Positions 54,657 through 63,568 of a DNA stretch of 64,000 nucleotides are shown here, piece by piece. Within the stretch, counting starts at the first letter, position 1; each line of letters begins with the position of its first letter. The notes below the pieces were generated by a model. It made no database searches. It saw only the letters and a list, made by a program, of their open reading frames with translations, and was not told the DNA's origin. A program made the position numbers and the translations under genes. Source of the stretch: an uncultured Bacteroidota bacterium (GTDB lineage: Bacteria > Bacteroidota > Bacteroidia > UKL13-3); contig CAIVZR010000025.1 in NCBI GenBank assembly GCA_903910445.1, forward strand, positions 1 to 64,000, in the 5' to 3' direction.

Positions 54657-56339
54657 ATGAAAAAAAATATTTTTTTAGGAATTTTTATTCTCCTCTTAGG
54701 AATTTTGGATGCTCAAACGCCAACATTTCAATGGGCAAAAAGCATTGGAACGGCTCCGTATGAAAAAAATCATGGAATGGCGCTAGATGCGGCAGGAAAT
54801 ATTTATACCTCAGGTGTCTTTAATGGTACTTCCGATTTTGATCCCACAAGCGGAACCTACAATCTCACTTCAAATGGTAATCAGCTTTTTATTTCAAAAA
54901 TTGATGCTTACGGAAATTTTATATGGGCTAAAAAGATTGAAACTTCTAATGTGGAGCATGCCATTACGGTTGACTCAGCGGGTTATGTGTATATGACTGG
55001 GTCGTTTAATGGAACTGTTGATTTTGATCCCGGTGACGCCGTTTTTAATTTAACCGCGAATGCTTTTGAGGATATCTTTTTTTTGAAATTAGACCCATCG
55101 GGTAATTTTGTATGGGCAAAACACATTGAAGGAAAACACCGCGAACTTAAATTATTTATAGGCACTGATAAATCAGGAAATATTTATACTACGGGTAGGT
55201 TTAATGAGAAGGTTGATTTTGATCCAGGACCTGGTAAATTTGAGATTACTCCTATAAGTACTAATGATATTTACTTTTTAAAATTGGATGCATTAGGGAA
55301 TTTCATTTGGGCCAAAAATATTGGGGCGACGAGCTGGGATGAAGCTACTCAATCGATGGTTGTGGATGCCGACGGTAATTTATTTACTGTGGGTTCTTTT
55401 TGGAATATTATTAATTTTAATCCGGGAACCGGGCCGGTTATATTAACCCCTAATTCTTGGGATTTCTACATTTTAAAATTAGATTCATCTGGCAAATTTG
55501 TTTGGGTAAAGCAATTCGGAGGGCAATATTATGAATTTGGCAATGCCATTACCCTGGATTTAATGGGCAATATTTACATTTCCGGCTCACAGATAATTGA
55601 TGGGCCTTGTGATTATTGCTCGAGAGGTACTGATATATTATTTGCAAAACTGGACCTGAATGGCAATTTTATCTGGATTAAACGAATACCTAGTTTAACT
55701 TCTCGTACCGGTATAATAAGGATCAATACAAATGCTTTGGCTGCTGATGCGAATGGGAATATTTATGCTACCGGATATTTCGGTGGATCAGTATATTTTC
55801 AAACAGACATATCAAAAAGGTTTGATTTTAAAAGTGCAGGTTTGGATATCTTCATTTTAAAATTAGATACTTTAGGAAATCTGCTTTGGGCCAAAGCGAT
55901 GGGAGGAGTTTCAGATGATTTTGGTAAATCCATTTCTCTGGATGCTTCAGGCAATGTCTATCTATCCGGTGAGTTTGGAAATAAGGCAGATTTAGATCCT
56001 GATTCGGGTGTATGTAACGTAACATCCACAGGTTCTACAGGGGTCTTTGTTTATAAATATGGTTTTGCTCCAGCTCCAAAAATAAATTTGAATGCCAAAC
56101 CAATTATTTCCATTTATCCGAATCCTGGTAAGAATATTTTTAGTGTTAGCATTTCAAATTATACCAACTGTAAAAGATTAGAAGTGTATAATAATCTGGG
56201 AGAAATAATTTATTCCCAAACAGAGGTTAATGCAGTAAATCGAATTGATTTGACTGTGCAATCCAATGGTTTGTATTTTATAAGAGCCTTCGACAACCTC
56301 AATAAAATCACCTCTGCAAAAATTATTAAAACCGACTAA
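54657..56339 (+). CDS. Secreted SBBP-type beta-propeller protein with T9SS sorting domain
   Basis: The 560-residue protein has a signal peptide (LGIFILLLGILDAQ). About eight repeats of roughly 50 residues follow, each with a version of F-x-W-A-K, then A-x-G-N-I-Y-x-T-G and D-F-D-P-G (for example GNIYTTGRFNEKVDFDPGPG and GNFVWAKHIEG). This is the SBBP/beta-propeller pattern. The C-terminal about 75 residues are a T9SS tail (PIISIYPNPGKNIFSVSI and NGLYFIRAFDNLNKITSAK). Export to the cell surface is predicted. The binding partner is unknown. It is isolated between two repeat-bearing intergenic regions. Confidence 0.88.
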   Translation: MKKNIFLGIFILLLGILDAQTPTFQWAKSIGTAPYEKNHGMALDAAGNIYTSGVFNGTSDFDPTSGTYNLTSNGNQLFISKIDAYGNFIWAKKIETSNVEHAITVDSAGYVYMTGSFNGTVDFDPGDAVFNLTANAFEDIFFLKLDPSGNFVWAKHIEGKHRELKLFIGTDKSGNIYTTGRFNEKVDFDPGPGKFEITPISTNDIYFLKLDALGNFIWAKNIGATSWDEATQSMVVDADGNLFTVGSFWNIINFNPGTGPVILTPNSWDFYILKLDSSGKFVWVKQFGGQYYEFGNAITLDLMGNIYISGSQIIDGPCDYCSRGTDILFAKLDLNGNFIWIKRIPSLTSRTGIIRINTNALAADANGNIYATGYFGGSVYFQTDISKRFDFKSAGLDIFILKLDTLGNLLWAKAMGGVSDDFGKSISLDASGNVYLSGEFGNKADLDPDSGVCNVTSTGSTGVFVYKYGFAPAPKINLNAKPIISIYPNPGKNIFSVSISNYTNCKRLEVYNNLGEIIYSQTEVNAVNRIDLTVQSNGLYFIRAFDNLNKITSAKIIKTD

Positions 56340-56640
56340 TCGATTTCACATCAAACTTTTCAAATCTACATACTGAAGAAAAGATATTCATCATTACAGC
56401 CTTAATATTGAGCTGAAAAATATTTGTAACTGAAACCTTTTAGTTTCCACTCAACGAATTAATATATTATACTTAATAAAAATTGAGTGACTTTGAATTC
56501 GCCAAAATTTAGAATGAATTCATAAAAACATAAGGCGTTTTAATGGCTTTTAAGCCCCTTGTTTGCCGGCCGAAACCTATCTATTCAATTTTGTATTAAA
56601 TGATTCGTACACGGCTCCACTTGATTCAATTTTGCCAAAC

Positions 56641-56672
56641 AAAAAAGGGTTCCACTTTCGTGAAACCCTTTG
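56641..56672 (-). terminator. Terminator retained beside the altered tRNA-Pro copy
   Basis: The stem AAGGGTTCCAC / GTGAAACCCTT closes over TTTC with one internal wobble. Read on the minus strand, it runs into a T-rich tail. Compared with the terminator of the intact tRNA-Pro, the loop-closing pairs have changed on both sides (CAC/GTG against CAG/CTG), so pairing is preserved. Confidence 0.8.
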
Positions 56673-56681
56673 TGGGATTGG

Positions 56682-57020
<339 letters not shown>

Positions 57021-57058
57021 ACTAAGAAATCTGTTTTTTAAAGTTTTATTTAATCAAT

Positions 57059-57092
57059 AAAAAAGGGTTCCAGTTTCCTGAAACCCTTTGTG
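57059..57092 (-). terminator. Terminator of tRNA-Pro
   Basis: The stem AAAGGGTTCCAG / CTGAAACCCTTT with loop TTTC is followed on the minus strand by a T-rich tail. It sits just downstream of the tRNA-Pro 3' end. Confidence 0.85.
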
Positions 57093-57099
57093 GGATTGG

Positions 57100-57173
57100 T
57101 CGGGGTGGCAGGATTCGAACCTACGACCTTCTGCTCCCAAAGCAGACGCGATACCGGGCTACGCTACACCCCG
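57100..57173 (-). tRNA. tRNA-Pro (anticodon TGG)
   Basis: The minus strand gives a complete cloverleaf: acceptor stem CGGGGTG / CACCCCG with discriminator A, an anticodon arm TCTGC-TTTGGGA-GCAGA with anticodon TGG, and a T-arm with GGTTCGAATCC. CCA is not encoded. It is 74 bases long. A terminator follows directly. Partial, palindrome-bearing copies of the same tRNA lie on both sides. Confidence 0.95.
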
Positions 57174-57229
57174 AAATTTATTCTTTTCATTTTGTTTTTA
57201 TTTATCAAAATATCTTCTCGATTTCAAAT

Positions 57230-57276
57230 CAGACAAGATACCGTCCCGATAGCTATCGGGATACGCTACACCCCGA
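57230..57276 (-). pseudogene. Partial tRNA-Pro copy (5' half) with an 18-base palindrome
   Basis: On the plus strand AGACAAGATACCG is followed by the perfect palindrome TCCCGATAGCTATCGGGA (57244-57261) and then TACGCTACACCCCGAAAA. In the intact tRNA-Pro the same flanks read AGACGCGATACCG-GGC-TACGCTACACCCCGAAA. The palindrome therefore replaces three D-loop bases. The other half of the tRNA is absent. Confidence 0.75.
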
Positions 57277-57333
57277 AAATGTTTTGAGTCGTTTTCATCC
57301 GACTTGCTAATTTTCTCTACTCGGCTCCTCGTG

Positions 57334-57421
57334 CGGTGAGGGAGGGATTCGAACCCTCGATACCCTTTTGGAGTATGCCGGTTTAGCAAACCGGTACTTT
57401 CGGCCTCTCAGTCACCTCACC
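57334..57421 (-). tRNA. tRNA-Ser (anticodon GCT)
   Basis: The minus strand forms a class II tRNA of 88 bases: acceptor GGTGAGG / CCTCACC with discriminator G, an anticodon arm CCGGT-TTGCTAA-ACCGG (anticodon GCT), a long variable arm (CATACTCC...GGGTATC) and the T-arm with GGTTCGAATCC. CCA is not encoded. Confidence 0.95.
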
Positions 57422-57531
57422 ATTTGCCTTTATAAAGGGGTGCAAAAGTAATTTATTAATTTAGAAATCCAAATAAGTTTTTAAAAAAATTTGCAATAAC
57501 AAATTGCTTGCTTACTTTTGCACCACTAAAC

Positions 57532-57606
57532 GGCGGTTGTAGCTCAGTTGGTTAGAGCATCGGTTTGTGGTACCGAGGGTCGTGGGTTCGAGCCCCATCA
57601 TCCGCC
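57532..57606 (+). tRNA. tRNA-His (anticodon GTG)
   Basis: The plus strand shows G(-1) paired with C73 as expected for tRNA-His, the D-arm AGCTCAGTTGGTTAGAGC, an anticodon arm TCGGT-TTGTGGT-ACCGA with anticodon GTG, and a T-arm with GGGTTCGAGCCCC. One T-T mismatch is present in the acceptor stem. A terminator follows within 12 bases. Confidence 0.95.
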
Positions 57607-57617
57607 CGAAAAACAAA

Positions 57618-57648
57618 AAACCCTTCTGGATTCCAGAAGGGTTTTTTT
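57618..57648 (+). terminator. Terminator of tRNA-His
   Basis: The perfect stem AAACCCTTCTGG / CCAGAAGGGTTT with loop ATT is followed by seven T. Confidence 0.93.
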
Positions 57649-57669
57649 TATTGCTGAAAGCTTTTGCTA

Positions 57670-57987
57670 TTAAGCCATTCCGGTAGGTCCTCCATAATTC
57701 ATTGGAAACCCATTCATCGTATTTTCTCCTTCTTCAATATTCCCAAATTGCTCCTCAAATTTTTGTACGTTTTCACTCAATGCCATCAATAATCTTTTGG
57801 TATGAAATGGTGTTAATAAAATTCGAGATTTAACTTTTGCTTTTGGTACCCCAGGCATTACACGCACGAAATCGATGAGGAATTCGGCATTGCTATGGGT
57901 GATAATTGCCAAGTTGCTATATACTCCTTCGGCGATTTCTTCTGTTAATTCAATGTCTAATTGTTGTTGGTTGTTTGGTTCTGCCAT
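57670..57987 (-). CDS. DUF3467 family protein
   Basis: From the ATG at 57987 the protein is 105 residues. The domain reads IAEGVYSNLAIITHSNAEFL, then DFVRVMPGVPKAKVKSRILL and TPFHTKRLLMALSENVQKFE. This is the DUF3467 pattern, a small cytoplasmic protein of unknown function common in Bacteroidota. The C-terminal Asn/Gly/Met-rich tail is likely disordered. The start was moved seven codons in from 58008 to MAEPNNQQQ, the family-like N-terminus. Confidence 0.88.
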   Translation of the reverse strand: MAEPNNQQQLDIELTEEIAEGVYSNLAIITHSNAEFLIDFVRVMPGVPKAKVKSRILLTPFHTKRLLMALSENVQKFEEQFGNIEEGENTMNGFPMNYGGPTGMA

Positions 57988-58052
57988 GATAAAATATTGT
58001 TTTTGCAAAAGTAGTTTTTTTTCAACGGTTTTTGATGATTGGAGAGGACTTG

Positions 58053-58250
58053 AGAAGTCTTAAGTAGAAAGTATTTAGTATTGAGTAAATACAATGGTGC
58101 GGAGTCGTGAAGTTCAGAGCCGTTAAGAGGTCTTGAGTATAAAGTATTTAGTATTGAGTAAATACAATGATGCGGAGTCGTGAAAATACAGAGCCCTTAA
58201 GAGGTCTTGAGTATAAAGTAGTTGGTATTGAGTAAATACAGCATCCCGAT
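58053..58250. repeat. Tandem repeat of about 73 bases, three units
   Basis: Units begin near 58053, 58128 and 58201 with GAGGTCTTGAGTATAAAGTA or a close variant. Units 1 and 2 are close to full length and unit 3 is cut off by the heptamer array. Each contains GTATTTAGTATTGAGTAAATAC or a variant of it in two parts (GTATTTA / TAAATAC), which is itself an inverted repeat. Confidence 0.8.
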
Positions 58251-58251
58251 T

Positions 58252-58306
58252 AAATACTAAATACTAAATACTAAATACTAAATACTAAATACTAAATACT
58301 AAATAC
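58252..58306. repeat. Heptamer array AAATACT x7 plus a partial copy
   Basis: Seven exact copies of AAATACT run from 58252 to 58300, followed by AAATAC. Its complement AGTATTT occurs in the 73-base units just upstream, so array and units could pair. The array ends about 36 bases before the promoter box of the next gene. Confidence 0.9.
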
Positions 58307-58341
58307 CCCCCGCGCCACCCCACTACGTCTAAAGAAAATAT

Positions 58342-58349
58342 TATATTCG
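58342..58349 (+). promoter_or_regulatory. -7 promoter box of the glutamate dehydrogenase-family gene
   Basis: TATATTCG matches TAnnTTTG with one change and ends six bases before the ATG at 58356. Confidence 0.45.
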
Positions 58350-58355
58350 CGGCAA

Positions 58356-59585
58356 ATGAAGGATCTATTGCATCGCTTTGAAAGTAAAGCACCCGAAATT
58401 GTATTCGAATGGCATGATAACGAAACAGAAGCCGTAGGCTGGATGGTTATCAATAATTTAAGAAATGGCTCTGCAGGTGGTGGAACCCGCATGCGTAAAG
58501 GGCTCGATAAGCATGAGGTAATATCTCTTGCCAAAACCATGGAAGTGAAATTCTCGATTTGCGGTCCCGATATTGGTGGCGCTAAATCTGGAATCAACTT
58601 CGATCCCGCCGACCCGCGCAAACACGGTGTTTTAGAACGCTGGTACAAAGCAGTATTGCCGCTACTGAAAGCTTATTATGGCACTGGTGGCGACTTAAAC
58701 GTAGATGAAATTCATGAAGTGATTCCAATTACCAGTGCCATGGGTTTATTACACCCTCAGGAAGGTACGGTAAACGGGCATTTCAAAGCTACTGATGAAG
58801 TGAAGCATGAATTCATCCATAACTTACAATCGATCGTTTCGAAGACGCTCGACGATGAGCGTTATACACCTGAATTGAGTCGCGGGTATACCGTTGCTGA
58901 TATGATTACAGGCTGGGGCGTAGCCGAAGCGGTGCGTCACTACTACGATTTATGGGGTGGAATGATTAAAGGTAAAACTGCCATCATCCAAGGATGGGGT
59001 AATGTAGGTGCTGCTGCTGCGTACTATTTGAGTAAAATGGGCGTGGGCATTGCAGGCATCATCGACCGCGATGGTGGATTGATAAAAGTTAATGGCATGA
59101 GTCCGGCGGAAGTGCGACATCTGTTTTTAACACGCGATGGTAACAAGCTGGTAAGTGCTGATATGCTTCCTTTTGAAGCCATCAACGAGCAAATTTGGAA
59201 TTGTGGTGCAGAGATATTTATTCCTGCTGCTGCCTCTCGTTTGGTTTCTCAAAAGAATATTGATATGATGGTTGCCAACGGTCTGGAAGTGATTAGCTGT
59301 GGTGCCAATGTGCCTTTCGCCGATCAGGAAATTTTCCTGGGTCCGATTGCATTGGATACCGATACCCGCGTGAGTGTGATCCCCGATTTCATTGCCAATT
59401 GCGGTATGGCTCGTGTATTTGCTTATTGCATGCAACAAAATATTTCGCATACCGATGAAGCCATTTTCACTGACGCCAGCCAGATGATTCGCAGAGCACT
59501 TACCCGTGTTCATCAGTTTAACAATAAACAAACTGGAATCTCTAAGAAAGCACTCGAAATGAGTTTGACCCACCTCGTACAATAA
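58356..59585 (+). CDS. Glu/Leu/Phe/Val dehydrogenase family protein
   Basis: The 409-residue protein contains an N-terminal substrate domain with GGGTRMRKGLDKHEVISLAK and the catalytic-loop GPDIGGAKSGINFDP, whose lysine occupies the place of the catalytic Lys in GGGKGG. A Rossmann domain has the dinucleotide loop IIQGWGNVGAAAAYYLSKMG. These enzymes oxidatively deaminate an amino acid to a 2-keto acid with NAD(P). Whether the substrate is glutamate or a branched-chain amino acid cannot be told from motifs alone. It is preceded by the heptamer array and a -7 box. Confidence 0.88.
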   Translation: MKDLLHRFESKAPEIVFEWHDNETEAVGWMVINNLRNGSAGGGTRMRKGLDKHEVISLAKTMEVKFSICGPDIGGAKSGINFDPADPRKHGVLERWYKAVLPLLKAYYGTGGDLNVDEIHEVIPITSAMGLLHPQEGTVNGHFKATDEVKHEFIHNLQSIVSKTLDDERYTPELSRGYTVADMITGWGVAEAVRHYYDLWGGMIKGKTAIIQGWGNVGAAAAYYLSKMGVGIAGIIDRDGGLIKVNGMSPAEVRHLFLTRDGNKLVSADMLPFEAINEQIWNCGAEIFIPAAASRLVSQKNIDMMVANGLEVISCGANVPFADQEIFLGPIALDTDTRVSVIPDFIANCGMARVFAYCMQQNISHTDEAIFTDASQMIRRALTRVHQFNNKQTGISKKALEMSLTHLVQ

Positions 59586-59659
59586 TACCTGGTGGATGTT
59601 TCGTGGAAAACAAGCGTTGATAAGGATTAACTAGCACCAGTTTTTCAGATTCATTTGTT

Positions 59660-59667
59660 TATTTTCG
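59660..59667 (+). promoter_or_regulatory. -7 promoter box of the ftsX operon
   Basis: TATTTTCG, one change from consensus, lies 20 bases before the TTG start of ftsX. Confidence 0.4.
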
Positions 59668-59687
59668 CATCATAAGATAAAAAAACC

Positions 59688-60554
59688 TTGGCTACAGAAC
59701 GCATCTATAAAAAACATTCGAATACCCTTCCGGTAATCATCAGCATCGCATTGGTGCTTTATGTGCTGGGTGGTTTTGGATTGTTCTTTTGGAGTGCTTA
59801 CAATATTAGCAAAGAGGTACAGAGCAATATGAAGTTTGAGGTGTTCTTCGATGATAACGCCTCCGACGAGCAAATAAAAAACTTGCAGAACGACCTCAAA
59901 AACAATACTGCCATGGTTCGCGAGATTCATTTTATAAGTAAAGATGAAGCGGCCCAAAGTTTTATTCAAGAGTTTGGAGAAGATTTTACGCAGGTGCTTC
60001 AATACAATCCACTCAAATCATCCTTAGAAGTTTTTATTAATAACGAAGGAACCAACGAAGAGCAACTCACCGAGTTAATTGCCTCTGCTGAAAAAGCTGA
60101 TGGCGTTTTTGAAGTGAAATATGCTAAGCCCGTATTACAGAATGTGGGTCCGCAATTGCGTAACTTATCACTCATATTTTTGGTGCTGATCGTTTTGTTA
60201 CTCATCATCTCTCTTACCTTGATTGATAATAGTATCCGACTTAGCTTCTACGCGCAACGCTTCTTAATTAAGAGCATGCAACTGGTGGGGGCAACGAAGG
60301 GATTTATATTGAAGCCTTACCTCACCACCGCCTTGATTCAGGGTTTCTTAGGTGCACTCATCGCAATCACGCTCATTACGGCATCTGTCTTTTTCCTTAC
60401 CACTTCTTTTCCAGTAACAAAAGAAGTGTTTGATCCGTTACATATAACCATTATCTATATTGCACTTTTAATCTCAGGTATTATCATCACCATCAGCAGT
60501 AGCATGATTGTGATGCGTAAATATTTGGGTAGAAGCGCTTACAAATTATATTAA
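59688..60554 (+). CDS. ftsX: Cell division protein FtsX
   Basis: The 288-residue protein starts with a TTG codon. It has one N-terminal membrane helix (IISIALVLYVLGGFGLFFW), an extracytoplasmic domain (residues about 45-165: KFEVFFDDNASDEQIKNLQN with FISKDEAAQSFIQEFG) and three more helices. This is the FtsX topology; the signature LIDNSIRLSFYAQRFLIKSM with QLVGATKGFI after it is characteristic. With the ATPase FtsE it controls peptidoglycan hydrolases at the septum. ftsE is not adjacent. It is the first of the ftsX-DUF3098-uppP-truB group. Confidence 0.93.
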   Translation: MATERIYKKHSNTLPVIISIALVLYVLGGFGLFFWSAYNISKEVQSNMKFEVFFDDNASDEQIKNLQNDLKNNTAMVREIHFISKDEAAQSFIQEFGEDFTQVLQYNPLKSSLEVFINNEGTNEEQLTELIASAEKADGVFEVKYAKPVLQNVGPQLRNLSLIFLVLIVLLLIISLTLIDNSIRLSFYAQRFLIKSMQLVGATKGFILKPYLTTALIQGFLGALIAITLITASVFFLTTSFPVTKEVFDPLHITIIYIALLISGIIITISSSMIVMRKYLGRSAYKLY

Positions 60555-60576
60555 TTCATCCTTTAAATTAGCATTT

Positions 60577-60828
60577 ATGGCACAACCTATCCGCCCTGTT
60601 AAAACAGAAAAAAAAGTGAATACTTCTACCAGCAGTTATGTGTTTGGTAAACAAAATTACCAGTTGATGATTATCGGATTGGTGATTATCGCTTTGGGAT
60701 TTGTATTGATGAGTGGCGCTGACGATATTTTCAGTACCATGAAAATGACCGTAGCTCCGATTGTTGTGGTATTTGGTTTTGCATTTGAAGTGTACGCTAT
60801 CCTTAAAAAACCAGCTACCCAAGAATAG
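60577..60828 (+). CDS. DUF3098 family membrane protein
   Basis: The 83-residue protein has a polar N-terminus, the phrase YVFGKQNYQLMIIGLVIIAL with GFVLMSGADDIFS, and a second helix (IVVVFGFAFEVYAILKK). This is the DUF3098 pattern of Bacteroidota, two helices flanking a short loop. No function is established. It lies between ftsX and uppP, and its TAG stop overlaps the GTG start of uppP by one base. Confidence 0.9.
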   Translation: MAQPIRPVKTEKKVNTSTSSYVFGKQNYQLMIIGLVIIALGFVLMSGADDIFSTMKMTVAPIVVVFGFAFEVYAILKKPATQE

Positions 60829-61628
60829 TGACTTCCATTCAAGCCATTATCATTGCCATTGTAGAAGGGCTTACTGAGTTTTTGCCCGTTTCTTCTACTG
60901 GCCATATGATTATCACCACTTCGCTGATGGGAATCAGCAGTGCCGATTTTACCAAGCTTTTCACTGTAGTTATTCAGTTGGGTGCAATTGCAGGTGTGGT
61001 AGTTTACTACTGGAAACGATTTATTAATCTCAAAGATTTTAATTTTTACCTTAAGCTCATTGTTGGTGTTATTCCGGTCTTGATTGTCGGTTTCTTGCTG
61101 AAGAAAAAAGTGGATATGCTCCTGGAGCGTGTGGATGTGGTGGCGTGGAGTCTATTGTTAGGGGGGATTTTCCTGTTGTTTCTCGATAAAATTTTCAAAG
61201 AAGAAAAGGTGACCACACAAGAGCAAATGAGCTGGCTCGATGCTTTTGTGGTAGGTATTTTTCAATGTATTGCTTTGGTACCTGGAGTATCACGTTCGGC
61301 AGCCACCATTACCGGAGGCTTATATCGTAAATTTAATAAAACGATTGCAGCCGAGTTCTCGTTTTTTATTGCGGTGCCTACCATGTGTGCCGCCACCATC
61401 AAGGATTTGTGGGATTTTAAGAAAGCCGGACTAAGCCTCACTTCAAACGATTTGATGCTTCTGTGTTTGGGTAATTTAGTTGCCTTTGTCGTAGCTATTT
61501 TAACCTTGAAATATGCCATGAATTATATTGTGAAACATGGCTTCAAATCATTTGGTGTTTACCGTATTTTGGTAGGTGCCACCATTCTTATCATGCTCGC
61601 AAGTGGAGTAAATCTGCAGCTTATTTAA
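60828..61628 (+). CDS. uppP: Undecaprenyl-diphosphatase
   Basis: The 266-residue membrane protein starts with GTG at 60828 (TAGTG overlap). The two BacA/UppP signatures are IVEGLTEFLPVSSTGHMII near the N-terminus and LVPGVSRSAATITGGL in the middle, holding the catalytic Glu, Ser, His and Arg. It dephosphorylates undecaprenyl diphosphate to recycle the lipid carrier for peptidoglycan and other glycans. It is translationally coupled to the DUF3098 gene. Confidence 0.96.
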   Translation: MTSIQAIIIAIVEGLTEFLPVSSTGHMIITTSLMGISSADFTKLFTVVIQLGAIAGVVVYYWKRFINLKDFNFYLKLIVGVIPVLIVGFLLKKKVDMLLERVDVVAWSLLLGGIFLLFLDKIFKEEKVTTQEQMSWLDAFVVGIFQCIALVPGVSRSAATITGGLYRKFNKTIAAEFSFFIAVPTMCAATIKDLWDFKKAGLSLTSNDLMLLCLGNLVAFVVAILTLKYAMNYIVKHGFKSFGVYRILVGATILIMLASGVNLQLI

Positions 61629-61638
61629 TTCTAATTTT

Positions 61639-62352
61639 ATGTCACCATTCAATTTTGTTAGCGGAGAAGTTTTGCTTATTGATAAGCCTATGGGCTGGAC
61701 TTCCTTTGATGTGGTGAACAAAATACGAGGCGCTATTCGCCATTACTTAAAAGAACAAGGAGGCGACAATGCCCTCGCAGCAAAGAAACTAAAGGTAGGC
61801 CATGCGGGCACCCTCGATCCATTGGCAACAGGCATGCTCATTATTTGCACCGGGAAATTCACGAAGAAGATTGATGAATACATGGCTCAGGAGAAGGAGT
61901 ATACCGGTACCATTCAGTTTGGTGCTACCACTGCCAGTTACGACTCGGAAACACCTGTGGAGCAAATATTTTCGACCGATACACTAACAGAAGAATTAAT
62001 CAAAGGGACTTCCAAACAATTTATAGGGACCATTCAACAAGTCCCGCCCATGTACTCTGCCATCAAGCAAGATGGAAAGAAAATGTATGAATTGGCAAGA
62101 GAAGGAAAAACAGTAGAAATAAAATCCAGAGAAGTAACTATTTCTGCTTTCGATTTTACAAGGATAGCATTACCACAAGTAGATTTTAGGATTGCCTGCA
62201 GTAAAGGCACCTATATTAGAAGCATAGCAAATGATTTAGGGAAAGCACTCAATAACGGCGGATACCTATCTGCCTTGCGTCGTACACGTATTGGTGAATA
62301 TAAAATTGAGGACGCGATGACGGTAGATTCTTTTCTCGCGTTATTGAAATAA
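61639..62352 (+). CDS. truB: tRNA pseudouridine(55) synthase
   Basis: The 237-residue enzyme makes pseudouridine 55 in the T-loop of tRNAs. The N-terminal LLIDKPMGWTSFDVV, the catalytic aspartate in KVGHAGTLDPLATGMLI, the EYTGTIQFGATTASYDSE block and the VDFRIACSKGTYIRSIANDL motif identify it. The length is that of short TruB forms without a PUA domain. It follows uppP by 10 bases and ends two bases before the convergent methyltransferase gene. Confidence 0.96.
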   Translation: MSPFNFVSGEVLLIDKPMGWTSFDVVNKIRGAIRHYLKEQGGDNALAAKKLKVGHAGTLDPLATGMLIICTGKFTKKIDEYMAQEKEYTGTIQFGATTASYDSETPVEQIFSTDTLTEELIKGTSKQFIGTIQQVPPMYSAIKQDGKKMYELAREGKTVEIKSREVTISAFDFTRIALPQVDFRIACSKGTYIRSIANDLGKALNNGGYLSALRRTRIGEYKIEDAMTVDSFLALLK

Positions 62353-62354
62353 AA

Positions 62355-63164
62355 TTAATCTTTCCAGGCTTTCACAATCAAACCAGTTCCTTCGGCATGT
62401 GTTTGATTGGTATCCATCCAGTTCAATACATAACAAAAAGGGTAGGTGATGAGATAGTAGAAAGGAATAATTACGAAGAATAATTTCGATACATTGAGCA
62501 ATTGAATGGGGTACTTCATGCTGAAGCGCCATGCAATTTTTCCAGGAGTGCCATAGCTATAACGGGCTTCCACCTTATTAAATCCTGCTCTGTTTAGTTT
62601 TTCTTTGATCTCATCGATATTGTAACCATCGCGAACATGCTCACCAATGAATGATTCGCCATCGTTATGATCTACATCGCTTCCACCTTTATCGCTTGGA
62701 GTAGAGATGAGCACCATGCCACCCGACTTCAGGTCGATATTGAAATTTTTGAATACCTCAACATCTTCCAAAATATGTTCCATCACATCTACACACAAAA
62801 TAAAATCAAATCCTTGCGGGTGATTAAAAGTGGTGAGATCTTCGGTACGGAAAAGCACATTATTACGTCCAATTTTTTTGAAGAAGCTATTGCAGTCGGC
62901 CATATAGTCTTCTTTCACATCTACACTAAGAATAGAGTAGCTATTGCTTTTGCCACTCATATAGTAGCTGTATTGGCCAAAGCCGCTACCAGCATCTAAA
63001 ATACGTGTGATTCCTTTTTGCTCCTTATGCCATGCATTAAATTCTTTGTGAATATGCCATGAACGAAGCAATAATAAATCAAGTAAACGATAAAAGAGTT
63101 TGCGTAAACCGGGAGCTGTATTGAAAAACTTTCCTACGGTATCTTTAATTGGGTCGTAATGCAT
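62355..63164 (-). CDS. Class I SAM-dependent methyltransferase
   Basis: The 269-residue protein has motif I in ITRILDAGSGFGQYSYYM, an acidic second strand in ILSVDVKEDYMADC, and motif IV in DFILCVDVMEHILEDVEVFK with SGGMVLISTPSDKGG after it. The C-terminal about 60 residues contain a hydrophobic segment (LFFVIIPFYYLITYPFCYVL) that may associate with the membrane. This points to a lipid or lipid-linked substrate, which remains a guess. It follows rbfA by 10 bases on the same strand. Confidence 0.85.
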   Translation of the reverse strand: MHYDPIKDTVGKFFNTAPGLRKLFYRLLDLLLLRSWHIHKEFNAWHKEQKGITRILDAGSGFGQYSYYMSGKSNSYSILSVDVKEDYMADCNSFFKKIGRNNVLFRTEDLTTFNHPQGFDFILCVDVMEHILEDVEVFKNFNIDLKSGGMVLISTPSDKGGSDVDHNDGESFIGEHVRDGYNIDEIKEKLNRAGFNKVEARYSYGTPGKIAWRFSMKYPIQLLNVSKLFFVIIPFYYLITYPFCYVLNWMDTNQTHAEGTGLIVKAWKD

Positions 63165-63174
63165 TTAGGTAAAA

Positions 63175-63561
63175 TTATTTTTTGTAATCGTCCTCGTTAA
63201 TTTTTGTTTCAGGTTTAATATCAATCGTTTTCAAAAGTTCTTCCATGCGGTGTACTTCATCGAGCGTTTCATCGAGGAAAAATTTCAAGTTGGGAATCAC
63301 ACGCACCTGGTTGCGTATACGTTTGGCGAGCTCATGACGGATTTCCTTGCCATGTAAAGTAACGGCGGCCATAATCTGATCGCGGTTTTTGTGCTGGAAC
63401 ATACTTAGGTAAACCCAAGCTTCTCCTAAATCGGGGGTTACCTTCACGCCACTGATGGTGATAAATAGGTTTCCCCACCATCCATTCCCTTGTTGTAAGA
63501 AAATGGTAGCCAACTCCTCTTGCAATAACCCCGAAATTTTATCCGTACGTTTTCCACTCAT
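63175..63561 (-). CDS. rbfA: 30S ribosome-binding factor RbfA
   Basis: The 128-residue protein binds the 30S subunit during maturation of the 16S 5' end. Recognisable elements are KISGLLQEELATIFLQQ at the N-terminus, ITISGVKVTPDLGEAWVYLS, the RHELAKRIRNQVRVIPNL block and FFLDETLDEVHRMEELL. The order and length match RbfA. A minus-strand TATCTTCG box at 63569-63576 ends seven bases before the ATG. It is divergent from def. Confidence 0.95.
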   Translation of the reverse strand: MSGKRTDKISGLLQEELATIFLQQGNGWWGNLFITISGVKVTPDLGEAWVYLSMFQHKNRDQIMAAVTLHGKEIRHELAKRIRNQVRVIPNLKFFLDETLDEVHRMEELLKTIDIKPETKINEDDYKK

Positions 63562-63568
63562 AACGATG

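Noticed and set aside
57090-57287. 65-codon plus-strand frame across the tRNA-Pro gene
   Set aside because: Its first half is simply the antisense of tRNA-Pro and its tail runs through the partial copy; it shows no protein family.
57198-57389. 63-codon minus-strand frame reading into tRNA-Ser
   Set aside because: It begins within tRNA-Ser and ends in the tRNA-Pro fragment; it exists only because the tRNAs lack stops in that frame.
58053-58306. CRISPR array
   Set aside because: The 73-base units have no spacer alternation, the heptamers are directly abutting, and there is no cas gene nearby.
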